In this document: positions 37,702 through 49,942 of the stretch, piece by piece | Numbering within the stretch: the first letter of the stretch is position 1 | How the letters are laid out: the number at the start of each line of letters is the position of its first letter | Assembly: GCF_900116645.1 (NCBI RefSeq) | Contig: NZ_FPBO01000013.1 | Span: 108,837-172,836, forward strand | Reading direction: 5' to 3' | DNA length: 64,000 nucleotides | Source of the DNA: Pseudoduganella namucuonensis | Lineage (GTDB): Bacteria > Pseudomonadota > Gammaproteobacteria > Burkholderiales > Burkholderiaceae_D | Notes under the pieces: model-generated | Databases searched by the model: none | What the model saw: the letters and a program-made list of their open reading frames with translations, nothing else | Told to the model about the DNA's origin: nothing | Made by a program: the position numbers and the translations under genes

Positions 37702-38202
37702 ATGAATAAGCTCATCGCAACCCTGATCGCAGGCATGTTCGCCACCGCCGCCATGGCGCAGACCACCGCTCCCGTGACCGCGCCGGTCGTGGCCGCCACG
37801 CCGGAAGTCGCCAAGGCGCAGGCCAAGGCCGACAAGGCCGTGGCCAAGGCGGAAGCCAAGGAAATGAAGAAGGACGCGTCGGCCAACGAGGACGTGGCCA
37901 AGGCCCAGGCGAAGGCCGACGAGAAAGTCGCCAAGGCGCACGCCAAGGCCGAGAAGAAGCAGATCAACGCCGAGGAAAAGGTCGCCAAGGCCGACCCCGA
38001 GGACAAGATCAAAGCCGAAGCCAAGGCCGACAAGAAAATCGCCGACGCCAACGCCGACGTGAACAAAACCACGGCCAAGGCCGAGTCCAAGGTAGCCAAG
38101 GAAAAAGCCGAGGCCAACGAGGAAAAAGCCATCGCCGCCGCCAAAACCGCCGAAGTGAAAGCCAAGGCCGCCGCCGACATCAAGGCCGCCTCCGTCAAAT
38201 AA
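37702..38202 (+). CDS. Small exported Ala/Lys-rich coiled-coil protein (unknown function)
   Basis: 166 residues. The signal peptide MNKLIATLIAGMFATAAMA is cleaved before QTTAP. The mature protein is almost wholly Ala, Lys, Glu and Asp, with repeated units such as VAKAQAKADKAVAKAEAK. It has heptad-like spacing and no Cys or aromatic residues after the signal. It should be a long charged helix in the periplasm. AAAGG precedes the ATG. It is convergent with the diguanylate cyclase gene, with a palindromic element between. I do not recognise a family; histone-H1-like composition is a consequence of low complexity. Confidence 0.75.
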   Translation: MNKLIATLIAGMFATAAMAQTTAPVTAPVVAATPEVAKAQAKADKAVAKAEAKEMKKDASANEDVAKAQAKADEKVAKAHAKAEKKQINAEEKVAKADPEDKIKAEAKADKKIADANADVNKTTAKAESKVAKEKAEANEEKAIAAAKTAEVKAKAAADIKAASVK

Positions 38203-38213
38203 TTGCCGCCTTA

Positions 38214-38273
38214 ACATCGGTGTCAGGCGCGACATTCGGACAAATGTCCGAATGTCGCGCCTGACACCGATGT
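38214..38273. repeat. Palindromic element C, copy 2 (29-base perfect arms)
   Basis: The arms at 38214-38242 and 38245-38273 are perfect reverse complements with only 2 bases between. The arm sequence is the same as at 30189-30270. The element fills the gap between two convergent genes, 11 bases from one stop and 2 bases from the other. It may serve as a bidirectional terminator or cruciform. Confidence 0.8.
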
Positions 38274-38275
38274 AA

Positions 38276-39670
38276 TTATGACAACATGACGCGGTTGCGG
38301 CCGGCTTCCTTGGCGCGGTAGAGCGCGGCGTCGGCCGCCGATAGCATGGTTTCGATCGGCGTCGCCACCTGCGGTTCGCTGTAGACGCCGATGCTGACCG
38401 TGCAGTTGAGCAGCTGGCCGTCCCCGACCGGCATGCCGTGCCGGGCGACCGCGTCGCAGATGCGCTGGGCAATAAGCCGCGCGTCTTCCGGGACGCAGCC
38501 CGGCAGCAGCACCGCGAACTCTTCCCCTCCCAGCCTGCCCAGCAGGTCGCCGGCGCGCAGGCAGCCCTGGGCGATCGCCGCGAATTCCTTCAACACCACG
38601 TCGCCGGCCGCATGGCCGTAGCTGTCGTTGACCTTCTTGAAGTGGTCGATGTCCATCATCAGCACCGCCACCGGGCGCCGCAACAGGTGCGGCGTGGTGA
38701 GCAGGCCGTCGGCGCGCAGCATGAAGCCGCTGCGGTTGAGCACTTGCGTCAGGTGGTCGTGCGAGGCGGCGTATTTCAGCCGTTCCAGCAGCTCGTTGCG
38801 CGCGACCATCACGCTGGCCACCGTCAGCGGCGCCAGCGCGGTCAGCGTGACGCCCACGCGCAGCGACATGATGGCTTGCGGGCTGTCGACGCTGGCGCCC
38901 AGCACCAGCGTGCCGCTGGCGATGGCCAGCAGGGTCCACATCGAAAACAGCAGGGTGATGCCGGCGGTGGCGAACAGGCTGTAGCTGAGCGCGCACCACA
39001 GCATGGCGGGAACCGGGTAGGCGATGGCGCCCGGGCCGCCCAGCTGCGTGCCCAGCCACAGGCTGCCGGCGAACGCCGCCAGCGGCGCCAGGTATTCCAG
39101 CCGCCATTGGGGCCAGTCGGCGCGGCGCCGGTGGTCCTTGAGCCAGCGCCGCGCGTCGGGCAAGGTCAGCATCACCGGCAGGATGGCGATGTAGCTGACC
39201 AGCTCCGTGCAGAACCAGAAGGCGAAGCCGTAGGCGTGGCTGCCGCCGAACAGCACGGGATTGACGAAGATGCCGGACACGCCGGCGGCGGCGGACGCGC
39301 CGACCACCACCAGCAGGAAGCGCATCATGGAACGCGGATGGCGCAGGCCCTGGTGCGCTTCGTCCAGGCGGGCGAGCAGGATATGGCCGACGGCCACGCC
39401 CAGCATGTTGGTGCAGGCGAGCATGACGCTTTTGGCCCAGCCGTGGTCCATGTACAGGGACGCCAGCATGTAGCCGGCGGCGGCGGCCAGCCAGTGCGCC
39501 AGCCCGGGCGGGTGGTCGCGCCGCACCAGCAGGCCCAGTAGCACGGCGTTGGCCGGCCAGAACGCGGCCAGCACGCCGGGCGGCGCGGTGTAGATGCCGA
39601 AGATGGAACAGGCGTATATGACCACGCCGATCAAGAGCGCTTCCTTCAGCATCGTGCCGGCTATCGTCAT
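38276..39670 (-). CDS. MASE1-GGDEF diguanylate cyclase
   Basis: 464 residues. An N-terminal MASE1-like membrane sensor with about eight helices (about 1-290, FGIYTAPPGVLAAFWPANAV) is followed by a GGDEF domain (about 300-460). The active site is RLGGEEF and the product-inhibition I-site RxxD is intact (RAGD just upstream). SHDHLTQVLNRSGF opens the domain. It should make c-di-GMP with feedback inhibition. GGAGG precedes the ATG. It is monocistronic. Confidence 0.9.
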   Translation of the reverse strand: MTIAGTMLKEALLIGVVIYACSIFGIYTAPPGVLAAFWPANAVLLGLLVRRDHPPGLAHWLAAAAGYMLASLYMDHGWAKSVMLACTNMLGVAVGHILLARLDEAHQGLRHPRSMMRFLLVVVGASAAAGVSGIFVNPVLFGGSHAYGFAFWFCTELVSYIAILPVMLTLPDARRWLKDHRRRADWPQWRLEYLAPLAAFAGSLWLGTQLGGPGAIAYPVPAMLWCALSYSLFATAGITLLFSMWTLLAIASGTLVLGASVDSPQAIMSLRVGVTLTALAPLTVASVMVARNELLERLKYAASHDHLTQVLNRSGFMLRADGLLTTPHLLRRPVAVLMMDIDHFKKVNDSYGHAAGDVVLKEFAAIAQGCLRAGDLLGRLGGEEFAVLLPGCVPEDARLIAQRICDAVARHGMPVGDGQLLNCTVSIGVYSEPQVATPIETMLSAADAALYRAKEAGRNRVMLS

Positions 39671-39734
39671 GCGGGTCCTCCACCCAGTTCAGGCATTGTG
39701 CTGAAGCGGGGGGAGTTAGTCAAATGCGGGGGAT

Positions 39735-39760
39735 GGTGGCGGCGCAACAGCGCCGCCACC
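39735..39760 (-). terminator. Strong hairpin downstream of parC
   Basis: A perfect 11-base stem, GGTGGCGGCGC and its complement, encloses a 4-base loop. It lies 12 bases beyond the parC stop on the minus strand. No U-tract follows, so it may be a weak or Rho-assisted terminator, or a 3' stabiliser. Confidence 0.5.
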
Positions 39761-39772
39761 GGGAGGACGCGC

Positions 39773-42280
<2,508 letters not shown>

Positions 42281-42301
42281 GATCTGTTACCGTGTGCTGT
42301 A

Positions 42302-44299
<1,998 letters not shown>

Positions 44300-44350
44300 A
44301 CTTGATCGAGCTAGGTTGTGCGGTTCTTGTTGTTGCGACGAAATGCTGTG

Positions 44351-44360
44351 ATTATATACA
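44351..44360 (-). promoter_or_regulatory. Candidate -10 region for parE
   Basis: The minus strand reads TGTATATAAT (44360-44351), with a consensus TATAAT 52 bases before the parE ATG, in the only AT-rich part of a 234-base divergent gap. No good -35 hexamer is visible at the usual distance. Confidence 0.35.
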
Positions 44361-44533
44361 GTTATTTGTGGTTCCCGGCGCTTTCCGCGCGGCGCGGGCC
44401 GCGGCGGACGCCTGCGCATTCTATCCGCAACGGGCCGCGCCGGCGGCAAATCCGGGCTGGGGAGGGAAGCCCGAACTGTGCTTAAATGCTGAAAAATCCG
44501 AAAAACGCCGAAAAACGACGAATCCCGGGGTCC

Positions 44534-45364
44534 ATGACTACACACAAATTCCCATTCGCGGTGCGCCTGGCCGGTTTCGCGCCCGAGGAGGCCGCGGCGC
44601 TGGCCGCGCTGCTGGCCGCCGCGCCGGCGCGGGGGCCGGCGTATTTTTGCCTGTCCGGCGACAGTTTGCAAGAGCCCGACCTGGTGCTCGCCAACGGCGG
44701 CGACCTGCGCGCGCTGGCCGGTCTGCCCAGGGCGGACGGCAGCGCCCTGAACCCGGTGCTGCTGGTCGGCCCGCCCAGCATCGACCTGGCCTTCCCGCGC
44801 CTGCCGCTGCCCCTGGACGCGGGCGCCCTGCACGCCGAACTGGCGCGGCTGGTGGCGCGCCGCGCCGACGCGCTGGCCCGGCTGGCGGCGGCCGGCCTGC
44901 CGCCGCCGCCCGAGCGCCGCCGGAGCGAGCGGCTGGACTTCGACCTGACCGATCCCGCCGAGTACGCGGCCATGCGCGGCCCCGGCCGGCGCGGCGGCGT
45001 GCTGGTGGTGGACCAGGGCGCCCGCTTCAGCGACCACGTGGCGCTGCTGCTCAAGCCCTACAACATCGCCTGCGCCTGGACCGACGACGAGCCGTCCGCG
45101 CTGGTGGCCTGCGCCGACGGCGCCATCGCCGTGGTGCTGATCAACACCTCGACGCCCGACGTCGATCCCTACGCGCTGTGCGCCGCGCTGCGCCGGGGGC
45201 GGCGCGAGGAGGGGCGCGCCCCGGCCGTGGTGCTGCTGGTGGCGCCGCCGTTCGCCTACGACGGCGCGCGCGCCCGCGCCGCCGGCGTCGAGGGGCTGCT
45301 GGACAAGCCGGTCTCCGACCCGACCCTGCGCGCGGTGTTGAAGAAGCTGATGCGTATCGCCTGA
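44534..45364 (+). CDS. Protein with a degenerate CheY-like receiver domain
   Basis: 276 residues from the ATG at 44534, with CGGGG 4-8 bases upstream; an in-frame ATG at 44486 is possible. Residues about 1-120 are an Ala/Leu-rich region of unknown fold. Residues about 155-274 follow the receiver pattern (GGVLVVDQGARFSDHVALLL, VVLINTSTPDVDPYAL, GVEGLLDKPVSDPTLRAVL). The phospho-acceptor position is Asn204 and one of the acidic pair is Gln161, while the Lys258 switch residue in DKP is kept. It probably cannot be phosphorylated. It lies 167 bases before the GGDEF-EAL sensor and may partner it. Confidence 0.7.
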   Translation: MTTHKFPFAVRLAGFAPEEAAALAALLAAAPARGPAYFCLSGDSLQEPDLVLANGGDLRALAGLPRADGSALNPVLLVGPPSIDLAFPRLPLPLDAGALHAELARLVARRADALARLAAAGLPPPPERRRSERLDFDLTDPAEYAAMRGPGRRGGVLVVDQGARFSDHVALLLKPYNIACAWTDDEPSALVACADGAIAVVLINTSTPDVDPYALCAALRRGRREEGRAPAVVLLVAPPFAYDGARARAAGVEGLLDKPVSDPTLRAVLKKLMRIA

Positions 45365-45531
45365 GGTCCGCGCTCCCCAAAACGTCGCACCGCTGCGCCG
45401 CGCTGGTGCGGGGCGGCGCAGCGCGGGGGCGCGAACCCCGGTTCGCGCCTGGCCCGGATATTGCATGACTGAATGACAGGACTCGTGGGCGCCCGTCGCG
45501 CCGCACCAGCCTTTTATTCAGAAGGTGTGAA

Positions 45532-48500
45532 GTGAGCAAGGATCAATTATCCCAGCGTCGCCCCGGCGAACGGACCCACCGGTCGCCCGCGCCGGCGTCG
45601 CCCGCGCTGCTGGCGGCCGTGCGGGAAGCGGATGCGCTGGCCGCGCTGGAGCAGGCGGCCGCCTTTGGCCGCTGGTGGTACGACCCGGAGAGCGCGCGCA
45701 TCGTGGTGTCGGCGCGCGCCGCCGCCTTTTTCGAGGTGGAGCCCGGCCTGCAGCACGACGTGGAGCGCTGCCTGGTCAACGTGGTGCCGGACGACGTGCT
45801 GAAACTGATGGCGGTGCTGCCGCACGCGCGCCACGTGCCGCTGGACTGCGAATTCCGCATCATCAACGAGACCTTCGGCCTGCGCTGGCTGCGCATGCAC
45901 ACGCTGCCCGGTTCCGCCGCGCACGAAGCCGGCGGCGGCCTGGCCACCGGCATGCTGACCGACATCACCGCCACCAAGCAGGCCGCGCTGCGCGAGCGCT
46001 TCAGTTTCGAATCGACCAGCATCCTGGTCGGCACCACCACGGTGGAAACCGCCGTCACGCAGGTGATACGGCTGGTGTGCGAGACGCTGGGCTGGGAGTG
46101 GGGCGCGTTCTGGTCGCCGGACCCGGAGGCCGATCCCGGCAAGCCGGTGCTCAAGTGCAGCCACTACTGGCACGACCCGCACGTGCAACTGGACGCCTTC
46201 ACCCGCGACAGCCGCGCCGTGCGCATGGGGCCCGGCCAGGGCCTGGTGGGGCAGGTGTGGGGCAGCGGCCAGGCCTCGTGGATAGAGGACATCGCCACCA
46301 GCCCGACCTTCCTGCGCGGCCGCAGCGCCACCGCGTCCGGCCTGTTGTCGGGCTACGCCTTCCCCGTCAGTTGCCTGAACCAGGAGCGCCAGCGCCATCC
46401 CGCCGGCGTGCTGGAGTTCTTCAGCACCCTGTCGCGCCAGCGCGAGGCGCAGCTGCCCAACCTGGCGCTGGCCATCGGCACCTTGGTGGCGCAGACGGTG
46501 GAGCGCCTGCGCCAGCAGGAGCAGCTGCTCAAGCTGGCCCGCATCGACGCGCTGACCGGCCTGTCCAACCACGGCCAGTTCTACGCCATGCTGGACGAGG
46601 CCTGCCGCGACGCGGGCCTGGGCGGCCAGGGGCTGGCCGTGTTCTCGATCGGGCTGGACCGCTTCCGCGCCATCAACGACAGCGTGGGCCACGCGGCCGG
46701 CAACATGGTGTTGTCGAGCTTCGCGCGCCGGCTGGCGGCGCTGGTGCCGCCCGAGGCGCAGGTGGGCCGGCTGGGCGGCGACGAATTCGCCATCCTGTGC
46801 GCCACCGAGCTGCTGCCGCCGTCGCTGGCGGAGCAGATCCTGGACGCGGCCCAGCAGCCCTACGACTGCGACGGCCGCCAGTTGCGCAGCTCGGCCAGCA
46901 TCGGCGTCAGCTTCTATCCGCAGAACGGCCGCAGCGCCCATGAGCTGCTGCGCAGCGCCGACGCGGCCATGCACCGCAGTAAAAAGAGCGGCCGCAACGC
47001 CATCAGCATCTGGTCCGGCAGCACGCTGCGCGCCCCCGCGCACGGCGCGGCGCTGCCGGCGGCGCCGATGGCCTCGCCCCGGCCGCGCACCTACGGCCGC
47101 GCCCAGCACCTGGCCGGCGCCATCGAGTCGCTGGACGAGGTGCTGTGGACCTTCGACCTGCCGGACTGGCGCATCAACTACGTCAGCCCGGCCGTGGAGC
47201 GGATCTACGGCCACGCGCGCCACGCCTTCTACGCCGACCCGCACCTGTGGCTGAAATGCGTGCACCCGGCGGACCGGCGCCGCATGGTGGCGCTGTCCTC
47301 CAGCCTGCTCGAGCGCGGCCATGGCAGCTTCGAATACCGCATCGTGCGTCCCGACCGGGAAGTGCGCTGGATGCGCTACGAGTCCTATTTCGTGCCCGGC
47401 AACGGCGCCGGCCGCATCGAAAGCGTGGGCATCGACATCACGGCCCAGCACCGCCTGCAGGAATCGCTGCGGCGCAGCCACCGCGCGCTGCGCGTGATCC
47501 ACGCCTGCGAGCGCGTGATCGCCGACAGCCGCAGCGAGCGCGCCCTGCTGCAGGGCGTGTGCGACGTGCTGGCGGCCGACTACCGCATGGCGTGGGCCGG
47601 CGCGTTCGAGGGCGGCAACAACCTGGTGCTGGCCGCGCAGACCGGTGAGCACCAGGGCTACCTCGAGGTGCTGCGTCCCGCGCTGGAGGCCGGCGCGGCC
47701 GGCACCGGTTCGGTGGGCGCCGCGCTGCGCTCGCGGCGGCCGGTGGCCGTCAACGACATGCAGCGCGACCCCTGCCAGGCGCCCTGGCGCAAGGAGGCGC
47801 TGCGGCGCGGCTTCCTGGCCAAGATCGCGCTGCCGCTGCACCAGCAGGAGCAGTCGCTGGGCGTGCTCAATGTGTACGCCGACGAGCAGGACGCCTTCGA
47901 TCCCGACGAGGTGCTGCTGCTGCAGGGACTGGCCGACCGCGTCGCCGCCACGTTGCAGGCGTTCCGCCAGCGCGCCGCGCTGCGCCTGCACGAGCGCGCG
48001 ATGGAGGCCAGCGCCAACGCCATCATGATCATCAGCGCCCGCGCGCCGCTGTACGAGATCGAATACGTCAACCCCGCCTTCGAGCGCGTGACCGGCTACC
48101 CGCGCGAGGAGGCCATCGGCAACAGCCCCGACTTCCTGCTGGGGGAGGACCGCGCGCAGCACGGCGTGGGCGAGATCCTGGCGGCGTTCCAGGGCAAGCG
48201 CGAAGGCAAGACCATGCTGCGCAACTACCGCAAGGACGGCAGCATGTACTGGAACGACCTGTACATCGCCCCGGTGCGCGACGAGGCCGGCGAGGTGCAC
48301 CACTTCGTCGTCATCCAGTACGACGTGACGGCCATGCGCCGCTCGGAGGCGGCGCTGCAGCACCAGGCCCATTACGACGGCCTGACCGGCCTGCCCAACC
48401 GCAGCCTGCTGCAGCAGCACCTGGACCGCGCCATCGCCGAGGGCACGCCGGCCTGGGTGATGTACCTGGACCTGGACCGCTTCAAGCTGGTCAACGACAG

Positions 48501-49665
48501 CCTGGGCCACAAGGCCGGCGACGGCCTGCTCAAGCAGGTGGCGGCGCGCCTGCGCGCGGCGGTGCCGTCCGGCGACCTGGTGGCGCGCCTGGGCGGCGAC
48601 GAATTCGCCGTGATGCTGGCCGGGCCGCACGGCAGCACCGGCGTGGCCGCGCTGGCGCAGCGCATCCAGGAGGCGCTGGCGCAGCCGCTGCAGGTGGAGG
48701 GCCATGAATGCTTCCCCACCTTCAGCATCGGCGTGGCGGCCTGGCCGGCCGACGGCGGCGACGGCGACACCGTGTTGCGTCACGCGGACATCGCCATGTA
48801 CCGCGCCAAGGAGGCCGGCCGCAACACGCTGCGCTTCTTCGCGCGCGCCATGAACGCGCAGTCGCTGGAAAGGCTGCAGCTGGAGGCCGAGCTGCGCCAC
48901 GCGCTCGAGCGCGGCCAGTTCGTGCTGCATTACCAGCCGCAGCTGGACCTGCGCAGCGGCCGCCTGGTGGGCATGGAGGCGCTGCTGCGTTGGCGGCATC
49001 CCGACCTGGGCATGGTGGCGCCGGACCGCTTCATCGGCCTGGCCGAGGAGACCGGCCTGATCGTGCCGATCGGCGCCTGGGTGCTGCGCACCGCCTGCGC
49101 GCAGACGCTCGAATGGCAGCGCGCCGGCTTCAAGGACCTGCGGGTGGCGGTCAACCTGTCCGCGCGCCAGTTCGCGCAGAAGGACCTGGCCAGCTCCGTC
49201 ATCGCCGCGCTGCGCGAGACCGGGCTGCCCGCGCGCGACCTGGAGCTGGAGTTGACCGAAAGCCTGCTGATGGCCGAGGTGGGCAGCGCGGTCAGCACCA
49301 TGCGCGAGCTGAAGGCCATCGGCGTGAAGCTCTCGATCGACGATTTCGGCACCGGCTATTCCAGCCTGTCCTACCTGCGCCGCTTCCCCATCGACGTGCT
49401 GAAGGTGGACCGCTCCTTCGTGCGCGACATCATCGCCAACGGCGACGACGCCGCCATCGTCGCCTCGGTGATCGCGCTGGCGCACAACCTGAAGCTGCAG
49501 GTGGTGGCCGAGGGCGTGGAGACCGCCGCGCAGCTGGATTACCTGCAGCGGCTGGGCTGCGACATCATGCAGGGCTACCACTTCAGCAGGCCGCTGCCGG
49601 CCGGCGCCTTCCGCGCGCTGCTGGAGTCGGGCCGCGACCTGCGCACGGCGTCCGCGGCGCACTAG
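45532..49665 (+). CDS. Multidomain c-di-GMP sensor: PAS-GAF-GGDEF-PAS-GAF-PAS-GGDEF-EAL
   Basis: 1377 residues from a GTG start with AGAAGG 6 bases upstream. Domains in order: PAS-like (about 40-150), GAF (about 160-330), GGDEF (335-497, motif 415-419 RLGGDEF), PAS (528-643), GAF (653-812), PAS/PAC (816-936), GGDEF (945-1102, motif 1021-1025) and EAL (1112-1366, MEALLRW with Glu1149, and DDFGTGYSSLSYL). No membrane helices are seen, so it is cytoplasmic. The second GGDEF has PSGD at the I-site, lacking the Arg. Both synthesis and hydrolysis motifs look intact, so net activity is unclear. Confidence 0.92.
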   Translation: MSKDQLSQRRPGERTHRSPAPASPALLAAVREADALAALEQAAAFGRWWYDPESARIVVSARAAAFFEVEPGLQHDVERCLVNVVPDDVLKLMAVLPHARHVPLDCEFRIINETFGLRWLRMHTLPGSAAHEAGGGLATGMLTDITATKQAALRERFSFESTSILVGTTTVETAVTQVIRLVCETLGWEWGAFWSPDPEADPGKPVLKCSHYWHDPHVQLDAFTRDSRAVRMGPGQGLVGQVWGSGQASWIEDIATSPTFLRGRSATASGLLSGYAFPVSCLNQERQRHPAGVLEFFSTLSRQREAQLPNLALAIGTLVAQTVERLRQQEQLLKLARIDALTGLSNHGQFYAMLDEACRDAGLGGQGLAVFSIGLDRFRAINDSVGHAAGNMVLSSFARRLAALVPPEAQVGRLGGDEFAILCATELLPPSLAEQILDAAQQPYDCDGRQLRSSASIGVSFYPQNGRSAHELLRSADAAMHRSKKSGRNAISIWSGSTLRAPAHGAALPAAPMASPRPRTYGRAQHLAGAIESLDEVLWTFDLPDWRINYVSPAVERIYGHARHAFYADPHLWLKCVHPADRRRMVALSSSLLERGHGSFEYRIVRPDREVRWMRYESYFVPGNGAGRIESVGIDITAQHRLQESLRRSHRALRVIHACERVIADSRSERALLQGVCDVLAADYRMAWAGAFEGGNNLVLAAQTGEHQGYLEVLRPALEAGAAGTGSVGAALRSRRPVAVNDMQRDPCQAPWRKEALRRGFLAKIALPLHQQEQSLGVLNVYADEQDAFDPDEVLLLQGLADRVAATLQAFRQRAALRLHERAMEASANAIMIISARAPLYEIEYVNPAFERVTGYPREEAIGNSPDFLLGEDRAQHGVGEILAAFQGKREGKTMLRNYRKDGSMYWNDLYIAPVRDEAGEVHHFVVIQYDVTAMRRSEAALQHQAHYDGLTGLPNRSLLQQHLDRAIAEGTPAWVMYLDLDRFKLVNDSLGHKAGDGLLKQVAARLRAAVPSGDLVARLGGDEFAVMLAGPHGSTGVAALAQRIQEALAQPLQVEGHECFPTFSIGVAAWPADGGDGDTVLRHADIAMYRAKEAGRNTLRFFARAMNAQSLERLQLEAELRHALERGQFVLHYQPQLDLRSGRLVGMEALLRWRHPDLGMVAPDRFIGLAEETGLIVPIGAWVLRTACAQTLEWQRAGFKDLRVAVNLSARQFAQKDLASSVIAALRETGLPARDLELELTESLLMAEVGSAVSTMRELKAIGVKLSIDDFGTGYSSLSYLRRFPIDVLKVDRSFVRDIIANGDDAAIVASVIALAHNLKLQVVAEGVETAAQLDYLQRLGCDIMQGYHFSRPLPAGAFRALLESGRDLRTASAAH

Positions 49666-49687
49666 CGCGGGCCGCTGGCGGCCCGCG
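49666..49687 (+). terminator. GC-rich hairpin after the GGDEF-EAL gene
   Basis: A perfect 10-base inverted repeat, CGCGGGCCGC and its complement, with 2 bases between, begins directly at the stop codon. No U-tract follows. It probably helps end the sensor transcript before the agl-like regulon. Confidence 0.4.
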
Positions 49688-49730
49688 CCCCCATCTCATC
49701 AAGCACACGCCATCCGCCGCTGCGGCGGTG

Positions 49731-49748
49731 TGTGCAATTGATTGCACA
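49731..49748. promoter_or_regulatory. LacI-family-type operator, distal site
   Basis: TGTGCAATTGATTGCACA is symmetric at 16 of 18 positions. It carries the same TGCAAT/ATTGCA half-sites as the proximal site centred 145 bases downstream. It lies 195 bases before the receptor ATG. A LacI-type repressor is encoded at the end of the same gene run (58363-59451) and is the likely ligand. Confidence 0.55.
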
Positions 49749-49845
49749 AAATAGTCGATTCCCTCTGTCTATCCGTGGTTTGCGAGCCGCCGTCTCATAG
49801 TGGAGATGCGCTGCTTGATAGCGTAATCGATACTGAATTTTCCGT

Positions 49846-49891
49846 TTGCACACAAAAATCCAATCGAGAAATTTGTGTGCAATCGATTGCA
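49846..49891. promoter_or_regulatory. LacI-family-type operator, proximal site, with an overlapping larger inverted repeat
   Basis: TGCAATCGATTGCA (49878-49891) is a perfect palindrome with the central CG usual for LacI/GalR operators. Its left half also pairs with TTGCACACAAA (49846-49856), forming an 11-base inverted repeat with TTTGTGTGCAA (49872-49882). Thus three TTGCA/TGCAA half-sites lie within 46 bases. They sit about 50-95 bases before the receptor ATG, where a promoter would be expected. Confidence 0.6.
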
Positions 49892-49942
49892 ATTGGTGCT
49901 AATCTTCGTTTCGAAGCAGTGAACAATAACCAGGAGACAGAA

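Noticed and set aside
30189..38273. Family C repeats as part of a CRISPR array
   Set aside because: Only two widely separated palindromes, no regular spacers and no cas genes.
44300..45466. Upstream in-frame extension of parE
   Set aside because: ParE family starts match the ATG at 44299; the extension overlaps the receiver-like gene and the likely parE promoter.
45547..49662. Long - strand open frame covering the GGDEF-EAL gene
   Set aside because: Antisense shadow of a clear multidomain protein; composition is His/Gln/Arg-rich and has no recognisable motifs.
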